Below, in pieces: positions 36,148 to 45,848 of a DNA stretch of 64,000 bases. Both the position numbers and the translations under genes were made by a program. The stretch spans positions 372,001 to 436,000 of the forward strand of contig NZ_CADIKB010000001.1 of the NCBI RefSeq assembly GCF_902859825.1, read 5' to 3'. Positions within the stretch are counted from its first letter, which is position 1. Every line of letters begins with the position of its first letter. The notes under the pieces were generated by a model. It ran no database searches and was not told the origin of the DNA. It saw nothing but the letters and a program-made list of their open reading frames with translations. This stretch comes from Paraburkholderia phenoliruptrix (lineage in GTDB: Bacteria; Pseudomonadota; Gammaproteobacteria; Burkholderiales; Burkholderiaceae).

Positions 36148-36762
36148 ATGGACCCCACCGTCACTCATCAACGCCTGACCGACCGCAAGCGGGTCGCCGT
36201 GATTGCCGCGGCGATCGACGAATTTCTCGCGGCGGGCTTCGACGGCACCAGCATGGACCGCATCGCCGCGCGCGCGAACGTCTCGAAGCGCACGGTCTAT
36301 AACCATTTCCCGAGCAAGGAAGCGCTGTTCGCCGAAATCCTGCGGCAGTTGTGGGACGCGAGCCATGCCGGCGACGCGTTTGCCTATCGGGCGACGATAC
36401 CGTTGCGCGAGCAACTGGTCGAACTATTGATGCGCAAGCTGCGGCTTCTCAACGACGAATCGTTCCTCGCGCTTGCCCGCGTGGCGATCGCCGCGGGCAT
36501 TCATTCGCCGGAACGCGCGCGGGACATGGTCGCGCGCCTCGGCGAACGCGAAGAAGACATTACCGTATGGATACGCGCGGCCGCAGCGGACAAACGTCTG
36601 CGGATTGCGGATCCGGTGTTCGCCTCATCTCAGTTGCAGGGCCTCGTCAAGGCGTTTGCGTTCTGGCCGCAGGTGACGATGGGCCAGCCGCCGCTCAGCG
36701 AGACCGAACAGCAGGCCATTGCCGATTCCGCCGCCGACATGTTTCTCGCACGCTATGCCTGA
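36148..36762 (+). CDS. TetR/AcrR-family regulator
   Basis: 204 residues. N-terminal helix-turn-helix: RVAVIAAAIDEFLAAGFDGTSMDRIAARANVSKRTVYNHFPSKEALFAEIL. The C-terminal all-helical ligand domain (~65-204) has no recognised specificity but resembles the AefR-like C-terminal type. It is divergent from the MBL hydrolase and shares an operator with it. It converges on the SulP gene 22 bases downstream. Confidence 0.93.
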   Translation: MDPTVTHQRLTDRKRVAVIAAAIDEFLAAGFDGTSMDRIAARANVSKRTVYNHFPSKEALFAEILRQLWDASHAGDAFAYRATIPLREQLVELLMRKLRLLNDESFLALARVAIAAGIHSPERARDMVARLGEREEDITVWIRAAAADKRLRIADPVFASSQLQGLVKAFAFWPQVTMGQPPLSETEQQAIADSAADMFLARYA

Positions 36763-36784
36763 GTATGCCTGAGCACCGGCGCGC

Positions 36785-38560
36785 TTACGCTTCGTCCTCC
36801 CAATCGTGCCATTCGACGCGATAAGCCCGCACATAATCGCTGACTGCGGCACCCACGGTCGGCATGAAACACCGTTCCCCGAGCTGCTCGAAAATGCCGT
36901 AGCGTTTGAGGCTGTCCTTGACCGGCCCCTTCAATTCCGCAAAGCAAAGATCGATGTGCATCGCCTCGAGCTGTTCGACGAGTTCGGCCAGCATGTCCGC
37001 AGCGGTGATGTCGATGTCGGTCACGGGCTCGGCGGCAATCACGATGCGGCGTGTGGGCGCGGGTGCAGCGTCGATCGCCTGTTGCACACGTTCGCGGAAA
37101 ATCTGCGTGTTGGCGAAAAAGAGCGGCGCGTCCCAGCGCAGGAGTACGAGCCCCGGCACGCGCCGCGCATCGGGATGCCGCGCGATATCGTGGTATCCCT
37201 TCACCCCGTCGAGGCGCCCCAGCACCGCCGCATACGGCCGCCACGCGCGCCACAGAAACATCAGCACGGCGAGCGCCAGGGCGATTCCCACGCCTGTCAC
37301 GACGCCGGACAGCACGACGCCGAGGAAACAGACGACTGCCTGCACGAGCTCGCCGCGCCGCAGGCGATATAGCCGCAGCACGCCGCGCGTTTCGAGCAGG
37401 CTCAGCGAAGCGGCGATGACGACAGCCGCGAGCGCGGCCTGCGGCGTATTGCGCAGTGCCTGCGGCGCGAACAGCAAAAGGCCGGCGACGATTGCGGCGG
37501 CCACCAATCCGGTGAGTTGCGTCTTCGCTCCGGCGGCCTCCGCGACCGGCGTGCGCGAGCCGCTTGCGCTGACGGGAAAGCCCTGAAACAGCGCGGCAGC
37601 CACGTTCGCGACGCCGATTGCGAAGCATTCCTGATTGCGATCGACGTGTTGCCCGCCGCGCAGTCCATAAGTTTGCGACAACAGGCTGACGTCGGTCAGT
37701 GTGACGAGTGAAATCGCCAACGCGGTCGTGCCGAGCACGAGCCACTGGCTCAATGCGAGCAGTGGAAATTCAGGCGCCGGTAGACCGCGCGGCACGCTAC
37801 CGACGACGGCAATGCCCGCACGTGCCGCCAGATCGGCCCACGATGCGGCCAGCGTGGCCGCCGCGACCGCGATAAGAACGCCAGGCAGTCTGGGCGCCCA
37901 GCGCCGACAGGCCAGAATCACGACAAGCGAGCCCGCGCCGATGGCGAGCGCCGCGCCGTTGATCTGGCCCGCCAGTACGCCGCCCGCCAGTTCGTGGACC
38001 CGCGCGAGGAACGATTCGCCCTTCACCGGAAGCCCCAATATCTTGGGTAACTGACTAATTATGATGGTCAGCATGATGCCGTTGAGATAGCCGTGGCGTA
38101 TCGGCGTGGAAAGGAGATCGGCGATATAGCCGAGTTTGAGGAGGCCCACGGCCATGCACAGCAGGCCAGAGAGCAGCGCAAGAGCGCCCGCCAGCATGAC
38201 CGCCTGCGGGCCGCCGTGCGGTGCGAGCGGTATCGCGGCCGCGAGAATCAGCGCGACCAGCGCGGAATCCGGTCCTACCACGAGGATGCGGCTCGAGCCA
38301 AACACGGCGTAGGCGACGAGCGCCGCAAGCGACGCATACAGGCCCGCCACAGAAGACATGCCCGCAGCCTCCGCATACGCCATCCCCGCCGGGACCAGCA
38401 CCGCGCTCAGCGTGAGGCCCGCGGCAGCGTCGTGCGGCAGGCAGGCGAGCCGATACTCGCGCATCCACGTGAGCGCCGGAACCCAGCGCGCAAGCCGCGC
38501 GAGAATGCTGGCGTGACGCCGCGTCGCCGCCGGCTCTGTGTGAACTTTGCCCATCTGCAC
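36785..38560 (-). CDS. SulP-family anion transporter with STAS domain
   Basis: 591 residues. About 12-14 membrane helices (~25-440) with SulP motifs: LACLPHDAAAGLTLSAVLVPAGMAYAEAAGM near the N-terminus, SRILVVGPDSALVALI, and GFPVSASGSRTPVAEAAGAKTQLTG. A C-terminal STAS domain (~460-575) has TDIDITAADMLAELVEQLEA in place of the usual DSTG loop. Family substrates are sulfate, bicarbonate or dicarboxylates; no carbonic anhydrase or sulfur gene is adjacent to decide. Single gene. Confidence 0.92.
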   Translation of the reverse strand: MQMGKVHTEPAATRRHASILARLARWVPALTWMREYRLACLPHDAAAGLTLSAVLVPAGMAYAEAAGMSSVAGLYASLAALVAYAVFGSSRILVVGPDSALVALILAAAIPLAPHGGPQAVMLAGALALLSGLLCMAVGLLKLGYIADLLSTPIRHGYLNGIMLTIIISQLPKILGLPVKGESFLARVHELAGGVLAGQINGAALAIGAGSLVVILACRRWAPRLPGVLIAVAAATLAASWADLAARAGIAVVGSVPRGLPAPEFPLLALSQWLVLGTTALAISLVTLTDVSLLSQTYGLRGGQHVDRNQECFAIGVANVAAALFQGFPVSASGSRTPVAEAAGAKTQLTGLVAAAIVAGLLLFAPQALRNTPQAALAAVVIAASLSLLETRGVLRLYRLRRGELVQAVVCFLGVVLSGVVTGVGIALALAVLMFLWRAWRPYAAVLGRLDGVKGYHDIARHPDARRVPGLVLLRWDAPLFFANTQIFRERVQQAIDAAPAPTRRIVIAAEPVTDIDITAADMLAELVEQLEAMHIDLCFAELKGPVKDSLKRYGIFEQLGERCFMPTVGAAVSDYVRAYRVEWHDWEDEA

Positions 38561-38980
38561 GCAGAATCACCTCGCAGGTTGCATGTGCGGACGTTCGTCT
38601 CCATGCGAGGCGGGCTCAAAACGGGCGCAAGTCATGCATGGGTTAACCGTATGCGTTGCCGTCTTTACCCTGCCATGCGAACTCGCAAGCATTGAACCAT
38701 CCGCACGAGGTTGTACTGGCGACCTTGCGCTACCCGAAGCAATACCAGGCCTGAGCGCCTACAGCCTACAGATTGCGCTTTTTACATGGCATTGCAAGTT
38801 GTACAGGGACAGAAGGCGGTCGCATATTGCGAAGCCGTGCCGTGTCGGCATGCGGGCGATGCGTCTATTTGCAGGCGCTTTTGCGGCAAGTGGCCGATGT
38901 GCGCACGATCTGTCGAAGCAGCCGCGCCTCGCCAAGGGCGAAAAGCGTGACATTCGATGCTCACCAGCGATGAGGAGATT
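38561..38980. other. Gene-free stretch
   Basis: About 420 bases of promoter-type DNA between SulP and a small lipoprotein gene. A 145-codon open frame across it overlaps both neighbours, has no ribosome site and an unlikely Cys/Arg-rich composition; I do not call it. Confidence 0.45.
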
Positions 38981-39166
38981 ATGATGGAACCCGTATTGAG
39001 GAAGGCGATGGCCGCCGTATTGATCGCGGCGCTGGCAGGTGGCACTTTGGGCTGCAAACGCTCCGGCTCGAACGATACGGCGGGAACCGCGGGCATGAGC
39101 GGGCCGGCTGCGACGAGCAACAGCATGGCGCCGCCAGCAACGGCCGCGTCCGGCGCGAGCCAGTAA
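38981..39166 (+). CDS. Small lipoprotein-like protein
   Basis: 61 residues (ATG ATG at 38981/38984 with GAGGAG 4-7 bases upstream). Basic N-terminus (MEPVLRK), hydrophobic core AMAAVLIAALAGG and TLGC, a slightly degenerate lipobox with Cys ~24, then a Ser/Thr/Ala/Gly/Pro-rich tail (SGSNDTAGTAGMSGPAATS). The layout is that of small entericidin-like or stress lipoproteins. It lies about 110 bases before the alcohol dehydrogenase gene and could be co-transcribed. Confidence 0.62.
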   Translation: MMEPVLRKAMAAVLIAALAGGTLGCKRSGSNDTAGTAGMSGPAATSNSMAPPATAASGASQ

Positions 39167-39274
39167 GCCGGCAAAGCGGGCCTTGCCTCGCGTGACGCGC
39201 CATGCGTCGCGCGCGGCGATCCGCAAGCACTGGGGTTCGACGCCGCGCCATCCGCCATGCAAGAGGGGAATGAC

Positions 39275-40261
39275 ATGCGCGCAATGGTGTTCGACGGGAC
39301 CGCTCCGGTGCTGCGTGAAAGGCAGATGCCCGAGCCGCGGCCGGCCGCGGGTCAGTTGCTGATCGACGTTCACGCATGCGGCGTGTGCCGCACTGACTTG
39401 CACGTGATCGACGGAGAACTCGCGCATCCGAAAGAGCCCCTCATTCCCGGACATGAAATCGTCGGGACCGTGGCGGCGCTGGGCGACGGCGTCACGGGCT
39501 TCGCGGCAGGCGATCGCGTCGGCGTGCCGTGGACAGGCTTTACCTGCGGCCACTGCCGCTATTGCGCGAGCGGCCGCGAGAATCTATGCGACGAGCCCGG
39601 CTTCACGGGTTACACGATCGACGGCGGTTACGCGGAACGCACCGTCGCCGATAGCCGCTACTGCCTGCACCTGCCCGAGCGCTATGCCGATGTCGAAGCC
39701 GCCCCGCTTCTGTGCGCGGGCCTGATCGGCTACCGCACGCTGAGCATGGCGGGCGATGCCCGCGCAATCGGCATCTACGGGTTCGGTGCGGCCGCGCATA
39801 TCGTCGCGCAAGTGGCGCTGCACCAGGGGCGCACGGTGTTCGCCCTGACGCGCCCCGGCGACACCGCCGCGCAGCAGTTCGCGTTGCGGCTCGGCGTGCA
39901 GTGGGCCGGCGGCAGCGACGAGACGCCCCCGGAGCAACTCGACGCAGCGCTGATTTTCGCGCCTGCCGGGCCGCTCGTGCCCGCAGCGTTGAAGGCGGTG
40001 GCGAAGGGCGGCGTGGTGGTGTGCGGCGGCATCCATATGAGCGATATTCCGTCGTTCCCGTACGCGCTGTTGTGGGGCGAGCGGCGCGTGTGTTCGGTTG
40101 CCAACCTCACGCGCGCGGATGGTCACGCTTTCATGCAACTCGCGGCGGATGTGCCGCTCGACATCGAGACCACGCCCTATGAACTCGCGGATGCAAACCG
40201 CGCGCTAAACGACCTGCGCGACGGCAGCGTCAACGGCGCGGCCGTGTTGTGTATGCGGTAG
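39275..40261 (+). CDS. Zinc-dependent alcohol dehydrogenase, MDR superfamily
   Basis: 328 residues from ATG 39275 (GAGGGG 7 bases upstream; an ATG at 39257 overlaps this site). Catalytic zinc: CGVCRTDLHVIDGEL and PGHEIVGTV; structural zinc: TCGHCRYCASGRENLCD with four Cys. The cofactor fold carries IGIYGFGAAAHIVAQVA, a GxGxxA variant of the usual GxGxxG. Close in type to AdhA/AdhP that use NAD(P) with simple alcohols. Cytosolic, single gene. Confidence 0.92.
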   Translation: MRAMVFDGTAPVLRERQMPEPRPAAGQLLIDVHACGVCRTDLHVIDGELAHPKEPLIPGHEIVGTVAALGDGVTGFAAGDRVGVPWTGFTCGHCRYCASGRENLCDEPGFTGYTIDGGYAERTVADSRYCLHLPERYADVEAAPLLCAGLIGYRTLSMAGDARAIGIYGFGAAAHIVAQVALHQGRTVFALTRPGDTAAQQFALRLGVQWAGGSDETPPEQLDAALIFAPAGPLVPAALKAVAKGGVVVCGGIHMSDIPSFPYALLWGERRVCSVANLTRADGHAFMQLAADVPLDIETTPYELADANRALNDLRDGSVNGAAVLCMR

Positions 40262-40285
40262 GGCGAGCGGGGTACCGCTAAAAAA

Positions 40286-40705
40286 CTAGCGCGGTTCGGC
40301 GGCAGGATCATAGGGCACGACGCGTTCGTGTTCGTCTGGCTGATTGCGCGCCACGATTGCTCGCGCGGCGACCCGCTCGTCGAGATTGAACGGCTGGTGC
40401 GGCACGCCCGGCGGAATGAACAGAAAATCGCCGGCCTCGGTAATCACGGACTCGCGCAAGCCGGGACCATAGCGCGTCTCGACCCGGCCTTCGAGCTGAT
40501 AAATCGCCGTTTCAAAGTCGGCATGATAGTGCGGCTCCGCGTGAGCACCCGGCGGCACGACGACCAGGTACATCGACAAACCCGTGGCTCGCGCAGTGCC
40601 GGCCGAAATGCCCACGAAATAGGGCAGACGCTGGCTCGTCGCCATCGCGTTGCCGGGACGAACCCTGACGACGGTGGGTTCTGCATCGTGCAGGACGTTC
40701 GACAT
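40286..40705 (-). CDS. Cupin-domain protein
   Basis: 139 residues forming one cupin barrel: motif 1 PGAHAEPHYHADFETAIYQLEG (His, His, Glu metal ligands) and motif 2 GDFLFIPPGVPHQPFNL (His ligand). All four metal-binding positions are present. Similar stand-alone cupins are sugar isomerases, dioxygenases or metal-dependent sensors; the reaction here is unknown. GGAG precedes the ATG. Convergent with the alcohol dehydrogenase gene. Confidence 0.88.
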   Translation of the reverse strand: MSNVLHDAEPTVVRVRPGNAMATSQRLPYFVGISAGTARATGLSMYLVVVPPGAHAEPHYHADFETAIYQLEGRVETRYGPGLRESVITEAGDFLFIPPGVPHQPFNLDERVAARAIVARNQPDEHERVVPYDPAAEPR

Positions 40706-40803
40706 GGCGGCTCCGTTGGCGGGTGCGGGAAGGGTCGTGGTTCAGGCGTGTAGCGAAAAGTCTAGTCGATAGGTGCGGGGTTTGCCGGACCTTCCGCGGG
40801 GCA

Positions 40804-41769
40804 TTATCGGCCCGGCGAGGCCCGTTTGCGCTTGCCGCGCGCCGGGTCCTGACTGCGCAGGATGTCCTTGTCGCGAGCCAGTGCGGCGCGCAAACGCGGC
40901 ACGGTGAAATCGATAAAACTGCGGGTTTTCAGCGGCAATTTTCCCTGACCTGCATGCATGACGCTGACAGGCACGGGCTCGGGTTCGAAGTCGCGCAGCA
41001 CCCGTTTCAGTTTTCCTTCGCTGACGGCGCCGGCCGCCTGATACGACAGCACGTTGGTCAGGCCGACACCGGCAACGGCGGCATCGATCGCCGCCTCCAC
41101 CGTGTTCACCGACAGTCGCGCATAAACCTGCACCGTCTGCTGCGGGCCGCGAGCGGACGCGAAATTCCATAGGAATGCAGAAGGCAGCGCGTCCGAAACA
41201 ATGCATGAAAAGCGCGCGAGATCGGCAGGTGTTTTTGGCTCGCCGGCTTGAGAAAGGTAATGCGGACTCGCGCACACGACGCGGCCAACGGTGCCCACCT
41301 CGATCGCGACCATGCTACTGTCGGGCAGCTTGCCGATGCGCAGCGCAACGTCGATATGCTCGTCGAGCAGATGCAGATTGCGGTCGGCCAGCACGAGCCG
41401 CACAGTAATCTCCGGAAAAGCCGCGAGAAAATCACTGACGATGGGCAGCATATGCAGCCGCCCGAAGACGACAGGCGCGGTCACCACCAGTTCGCCGCGC
41501 GGCGTGCTGTACTCGCCTGCTGCGGCGCTTTCGGCTTCGCTGACCTGCTCGAGAATCTGCTTGCAGGCCGCGAGGTAGGCAGCGCCCGCGTCTGTCAGCG
41601 TGAGCTTGCGCGTGGAGCGCACAAGAAGACGCGCGTTCAGATGCGCCTCCAGTTCCGCGACTTTGCGGCTGACGGTGGGCAGCGGCATATGCAGCTTGCG
41701 GCTCGCGGCGGAGAAACTGCCGCTTTCCGCCGCGGCGACGAGAATCGACATTGCTTCGAGACGGTCCAT
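40804..41769 (-). CDS. LysR-family regulator
   Basis: 321 residues. N-terminal HTH: MDRLEAMSILVAAAESGSFSAASRKLHMPLPTVSRKVAELEAHLNARLLVRSTRKLTLTDAG; periplasmic-binding-like effector domain ~90-300. It ends in a lysine/arginine-rich tail (RGKRKRASPGR). It is divergent from the AhpD-like gene 162 bases away, the usual layout for a LysR regulator and its target, so control of that gene is likely. Confidence 0.93.
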   Translation of the reverse strand: MDRLEAMSILVAAAESGSFSAASRKLHMPLPTVSRKVAELEAHLNARLLVRSTRKLTLTDAGAAYLAACKQILEQVSEAESAAAGEYSTPRGELVVTAPVVFGRLHMLPIVSDFLAAFPEITVRLVLADRNLHLLDEHIDVALRIGKLPDSSMVAIEVGTVGRVVCASPHYLSQAGEPKTPADLARFSCIVSDALPSAFLWNFASARGPQQTVQVYARLSVNTVEAAIDAAVAGVGLTNVLSYQAAGAVSEGKLKRVLRDFEPEPVPVSVMHAGQGKLPLKTRSFIDFTVPRLRAALARDKDILRSQDPARGKRKRASPGR

Positions 41770-41931
41770 GAACCCCCACGCTCATCGAGGAAGAATCGGT
41801 GAAAAATACCCGATTGCCGCGCGTTCGGGAAGCGTGCGAACACCTGTGGACCAAGGAGATGCGCGCGGTGCGGCCAATCCGCGCGAGCGCTACAATCGTC
41901 ATCACCTATCGCGCGATCACGGAGGCACAGC

Positions 41932-42537
41932 ATGGCAACGCTTCAGCCGATCAGCCGCTACCCGGTGCCCGACCCGAGCGAATGGCCCGACGACATCAGC
42001 GCGCGGATTCTCGAAGTGCAGCAGAAGGCCGGCTTCGTGCCGAATGTGTTTCTGACGCTCGCGCATCGGCCCGACGAGTTTCGCGCGTTCTTTGCCTACC
42101 ATGACGCGTTGATGCTCAAAGAGGGCGGCCTCACAAAAGGCGAACGTGAAATGATCGTGGTGGCCACGAGCGCCGTGAACCAGTGCCTCTATTGCGTGGT
42201 GGCGCACGGCGCGATTTTGCGCATCTACGAAAAGGCGCCGCTGCTGGCCGATCAGGTGGCGGTCAATCACCGCAAGGCCGACATCACCGCGCGGCAGAAG
42301 GCCATGCTCGACTTCGCGCTGAAGGTATGCCGGGAATCGGGCCGCGTGGACGAAGCCGATTTCCAGGCCTTGCGCGAACATGGCTTCTCTGACGAGGACA
42401 TTTGGGACATCGCGGCAATCACCGCATTTTTCGGCTTGTCGAATCGCATGGCCAATGTGATTTCCATGCGGCCCAACGACGAGTTCTATTTGATGGGTCG
42501 CGTGCCGAAACCCGCGCCGGATGCCTCGCAAAAATAG
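41932..42537 (+). CDS. Peroxidase-related (AhpD/carboxymuconolactone decarboxylase family) protein
   Basis: 201 residues. The AhpD-like core has the redox pair in VNQCLYCVVAHGAIL (CxxC near residue 84-87, followed by the conserved His), preceded by GGLTKGEREMIVVATSAV. This longer 'peroxidase-related enzyme' type has N-terminal ISRYPVPD and C-terminal SNRMANVISMRPNDEFYLMGR. It likely reduces peroxides by thiol chemistry in the cytosol. Divergent LysR gene probably regulates it. Confidence 0.9.
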   Translation: MATLQPISRYPVPDPSEWPDDISARILEVQQKAGFVPNVFLTLAHRPDEFRAFFAYHDALMLKEGGLTKGEREMIVVATSAVNQCLYCVVAHGAILRIYEKAPLLADQVAVNHRKADITARQKAMLDFALKVCRESGRVDEADFQALREHGFSDEDIWDIAAITAFFGLSNRMANVISMRPNDEFYLMGRVPKPAPDASQK

Positions 42538-42559
42538 GCGTATTTTTTTTAGCCGCCGT

Positions 42560-43810
42560 TCATGCGCCTGCAGGTTCTGACTGCAATGCGGGCGTATGCA
42601 GCGCGGTGTCGTCGATCGGGAAATGCAATAGCGCCGCGACAAGTCCGCTCGCCACTGTGGCCTGCCACAGCAGCGAATACGAGCCCGTCATGTCGAAGAC
42701 CACGCCGCCCAGCCATGCGCCGAGAAACGAGCCGATCTGATGGCTCAGGAAGCAGACGCCGAACAGGCTGCCCAGATGCCGCGTGCCGAAAACTTTCGCC
42801 ACGAGCCCGCTCGTCAGCGGAACGGTGCCGAGCCACGTGAGACCCATCACGGCTGCAAACAGCACGACCGTCATGGCACTTTTTGGCAGTACGAAGAATG
42901 CGCCGATCGTCACGCTGCGAATCAGATACAGCCAGCCGAGCACGTAATGCTGCCGGAACCGGCCGCCCAACCAGCCGCACGCCCAGCTTCCGATCATGTT
43001 GAACAGGCCGATCAACGCGAGCGCCGTTGCACCGAGCCCGAGGGGCATATGGCAAAGCGACAGATAACCGGGCAAGTGCGTGGCGATGAACGCAAGTTGA
43101 AACCCGCAGGTAAAAAAGCCGATTGTGAGCAACCGGTAACCGCGATGTCGCGCGGCTTGTGCGAGCACTTCGCGTAACGGTGTGGCGAGTGCTTCCTGCC
43201 GAGGCGCTCCGGTGTGCGCGCGCCGGTCCAGGATCATGCCGAGCGGGGCCACCATCAGCATCAGGAAGGCCAGCACGAAGAGCGAGGTGGCAATGCCCGC
43301 ATTGAGCCGGATGCCTTGCACGAGCGGGACCATCAACACCTGTCCGGCAGAGCCGCCGGCGCTGACAAGACCCATCGCCATACTGCGTTTTTCCGGCGAC
43401 GCCACGCGGCCGACCGCGGGCAGCACGACGCCGAACGTGGTGCAACTGACGCCGATGCCGACCAGCAAGCCCATGCCGACGATCAGCAATGGGCCACTCG
43501 GCGCCACGGCCGAAAGCGTGAGGCCCGCCGCGAACGTCGTGGCGCCGAAGGCGACCACCGGGGCTGAACCGTAACGGTCCGCCGCCGCGCCGGCGAAGGG
43601 TTGCGCGAAGCCCCACACGAGATTGTGCAGCGCAATGGCGAACGCGATGAGCGTGACGGGCAAGCCGCGATCGAATGAAAACGGGCCGATAAAAAGCCCG
43701 AACGTTTGCCGGATCCCCATTGCCGCGCTGAGGATGAGCGCGGCGGCGAGAATGACGAGTGTGGTGTGATTGAAAGCGGGCGCGAAGCGCTTGCTGCTGG
43801 CGGTCGACAT
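42560..43810 (-). CDS. MFS transporter
   Basis: 416 residues from ATG 43810 (AAGGAG 10 bases upstream; the frame upstream of it is non-coding in character). Twelve predicted helices; MGIRQTFGLFIGPFSFDRGLPVTLIAFAIALHNLVWGFAQPFAGAAADRYG covers helix 1-2 and the motif A region. It is of the CynX/OxlT-like monocarboxylate or cyanate-type MFS group; substrate not determined. A LysR gene lies 110 bases upstream on the same strand and may control it. Confidence 0.88.
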   Translation of the reverse strand: MSTASSKRFAPAFNHTTLVILAAALILSAAMGIRQTFGLFIGPFSFDRGLPVTLIAFAIALHNLVWGFAQPFAGAAADRYGSAPVVAFGATTFAAGLTLSAVAPSGPLLIVGMGLLVGIGVSCTTFGVVLPAVGRVASPEKRSMAMGLVSAGGSAGQVLMVPLVQGIRLNAGIATSLFVLAFLMLMVAPLGMILDRRAHTGAPRQEALATPLREVLAQAARHRGYRLLTIGFFTCGFQLAFIATHLPGYLSLCHMPLGLGATALALIGLFNMIGSWACGWLGGRFRQHYVLGWLYLIRSVTIGAFFVLPKSAMTVVLFAAVMGLTWLGTVPLTSGLVAKVFGTRHLGSLFGVCFLSHQIGSFLGAWLGGVVFDMTGSYSLLWQATVASGLVAALLHFPIDDTALHTPALQSEPAGA

Positions 43811-43920
43811 GGCTCTGATCTCCTTTGACGCCATGGTCGCAGCGAGAACCCGAAGCAGCAAAAGAAAAGTTTTTGACGACAGGTGAGCGGGGCTCACCTG
43901 CGTGCGGTTACCGCCGGCGC

Positions 43921-44847
43921 TTATTGCGCCGCGGCCGCATCGACGCTCGTGTCGCACGAGAACTGCGCCGCCTCCGCCAGTATCCATTGCCGGAAATCAA
44001 GCAGTTCGGGCCGACGGTCGGCGTTCTCCGCGCTGACGAGCCAATAGGCAGTGGCCGAGTTGACCGTGTTGAATGCGGCTTGCACGAGCGCGCCGCTTTC
44101 GAGGTCGCGATTCACCAGCGGCCTGCGGCCGAGTGCAACGCCAAGTCCCATGCTCGCGGCTTCGAATGCGAGTTGGATCGTGTCGACCCGCAAGCCGGCG
44201 TCCGGATCCACGTGCTCCGCGCCCGTGGCTTCGAGCCAGGTCTGCCAGTCTTCGCTCGCGGCATTCACATGAATCAGTGTCGCATTGCTTAACAACGGCG
44301 TGCCGTGCACATCGCGCAGCGACTCCAGATAGCCGGGACTGCATACGGGTACGAGCTGTTCCCCAAAGAGCCGCGTCCACGCGGAGCCCGCAACCGGAGC
44401 GCGGCTCAGGCGGATGGCGAAATCGAATCCGTCAACAGGAAAACCGACCTGACGATGCGACGTGTCGACCGTCACATTCACTTTCGGCCAACGCGCCCTG
44501 AAATGCGGCAAGCGCGGCAGCAACCAGCGCGACGCAAATGTCGGCGCGCAACTCAGCGCAATCGGGCGGTTCGCGCGATGATTCGGCAGACGCTGCGTGC
44601 CGATCGCGATCAGCGAGAACGCCTCGGAAACATACGACAGATAGTCGGCGCCCGTTGCCGTCAGCGAAATGCCGCGCGGCTCGCGCACGAAGAGTTCGAC
44701 CCCAAGCGCCTCCTCGAGACCGACAATGCCGTGACTCACGGCACTGGGCGTGACGTTCAACTCGGCGGCGGCGAGCTTGAAACTTTGATGCCGGCCCGCC
44801 GCTTCAAAAAAACGAAGCGCGGGCAAGGGCGGCAGACGGAGCGGCAT
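43921..44847 (-). CDS. LysR-family regulator, GcvA-like
   Basis: 308 residues. The N-terminus MPLRLPPLPALRFFEAAGRHQSFKLAAAELNVTPSAVSHGIVGLEEALGVELFVREPRGISLTATG is typical of the GcvA/AmpR subgroup. The effector-binding domain spans ~92-295. It ends with an Ala/Asp-rich tail. The same-strand MFS gene begins 110 bases after its stop; the divergent side faces the DUF899 gene, 253 bases away. Either may be its target. Confidence 0.92.
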   Translation of the reverse strand: MPLRLPPLPALRFFEAAGRHQSFKLAAAELNVTPSAVSHGIVGLEEALGVELFVREPRGISLTATGADYLSYVSEAFSLIAIGTQRLPNHRANRPIALSCAPTFASRWLLPRLPHFRARWPKVNVTVDTSHRQVGFPVDGFDFAIRLSRAPVAGSAWTRLFGEQLVPVCSPGYLESLRDVHGTPLLSNATLIHVNAASEDWQTWLEATGAEHVDPDAGLRVDTIQLAFEAASMGLGVALGRRPLVNRDLESGALVQAAFNTVNSATAYWLVSAENADRRPELLDFRQWILAEAAQFSCDTSVDAAAAQ

Positions 44848-45100
44848 GTTGCATCCTCATATGACGGCGCCACGCGAGCGAGGCCGCGTGCGTGCGGTTT
44901 GGCGACAGCATACCGCGACGTGCGGATCATTTTCCGGCGGCTTTTCATTGCAGTGCGCAAAGGCCCGCCTTCAGCGCCCTCGTGAAAAATTCTTCGCGCG
45001 GGATGTCGATTCGCTGCAGAGTAGATCGTCGTGTGCATAGGGCGGCTTTGCGCATACCGCGGGCCGCCTGCTTGTTCTTCTTCTCGACAGGAGATGGCAG

Positions 45101-45829
45101 ATGACTCAACCGAACGAAGCCGCACCCAAGCTCAGGCCGGCCCGCGAACTGGCGGACTCGCCGTGCCGTTTCCCCGGCGAAAGCGCCGAATATCGCCGGG
45201 CACGCAACGACCTGCTTGCTGAAGAAATAGAATTGCGCCGCCATATCGAGCGCGTCGCCGCACAGCGCCGCGCGCTGCCGCTGGGCGGCGTGGTGCCGGA
45301 GGACTACCGCTTCGAAGCCGAGGCGGGACCGGTCACGCTCAGTGAAATGTTCGGCGCTCACGACACGCTCGTCACCTATAACTGGATGTTCGGTCCGAGG
45401 CGCGAGCGCCCTTGCCCGATGTGCACTTCGCTGCTGAGCGCTTACGACGGCGAAATGCCCGACATTTTGCAGCGCGTCGCGTTTGCGGTCATCGGCCGCT
45501 CGCCTATCCAGAAGCTCGCCGCTTTCGCGAAGCACCGCGGCTGGCGGTATCTGCGGCTCTATTCGTCGGCGGGGAACACGTTCAACCGCGACTATGCGGG
45601 CGAAGATCCCGACGGAGACGACGTCCCGGCGTTCAACGTGTTCACGCGGTCCGGCGGCACGGTGCGGCACTTCTGGGCCCAGGAAATGGGCCCGTGGACC
45701 GCCGACCCGGGGCAGGATCCACGCGGCGCGCCGGACGTCATGCCTTTGTGGACCGTGCTCGATATGACGCCGGGCGGCCGCGGACGCGACTGGTATCCGA
45801 AGCTCGAATACGACGCTGCACCGCGTTAG
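45101..45829 (+). CDS. DUF899-family thioredoxin-like protein
   Basis: 242 residues. The DUF899 pattern is clear: ESAEYRRARNDLLAEEIELRRHIERVAAQRRALPLGG, FGAHDTLVTYNWMFGPRRERPCPMCTSLL, FAKHRGWRYLRLYSSAGNTFNRDY, and the C-terminal WYPKLEYD. It has a thioredoxin-like fold with a CPMC in the usual redox position. Cytosolic; role unknown, probably in thiol stress. AGGAGATG precedes the ATG. Confidence 0.9.
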   Translation: MTQPNEAAPKLRPARELADSPCRFPGESAEYRRARNDLLAEEIELRRHIERVAAQRRALPLGGVVPEDYRFEAEAGPVTLSEMFGAHDTLVTYNWMFGPRRERPCPMCTSLLSAYDGEMPDILQRVAFAVIGRSPIQKLAAFAKHRGWRYLRLYSSAGNTFNRDYAGEDPDGDDVPAFNVFTRSGGTVRHFWAQEMGPWTADPGQDPRGAPDVMPLWTVLDMTPGGRGRDWYPKLEYDAAPR

Positions 45830-45848
45830 CCGGCTCGCGGCATCGCGA

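Noticed and set aside
38547..38984. 145-codon plus-strand frame between SulP and the small lipoprotein
   Set aside because: No ribosome site, Cys-rich and irregular composition, overlaps the SulP start; likely chance.
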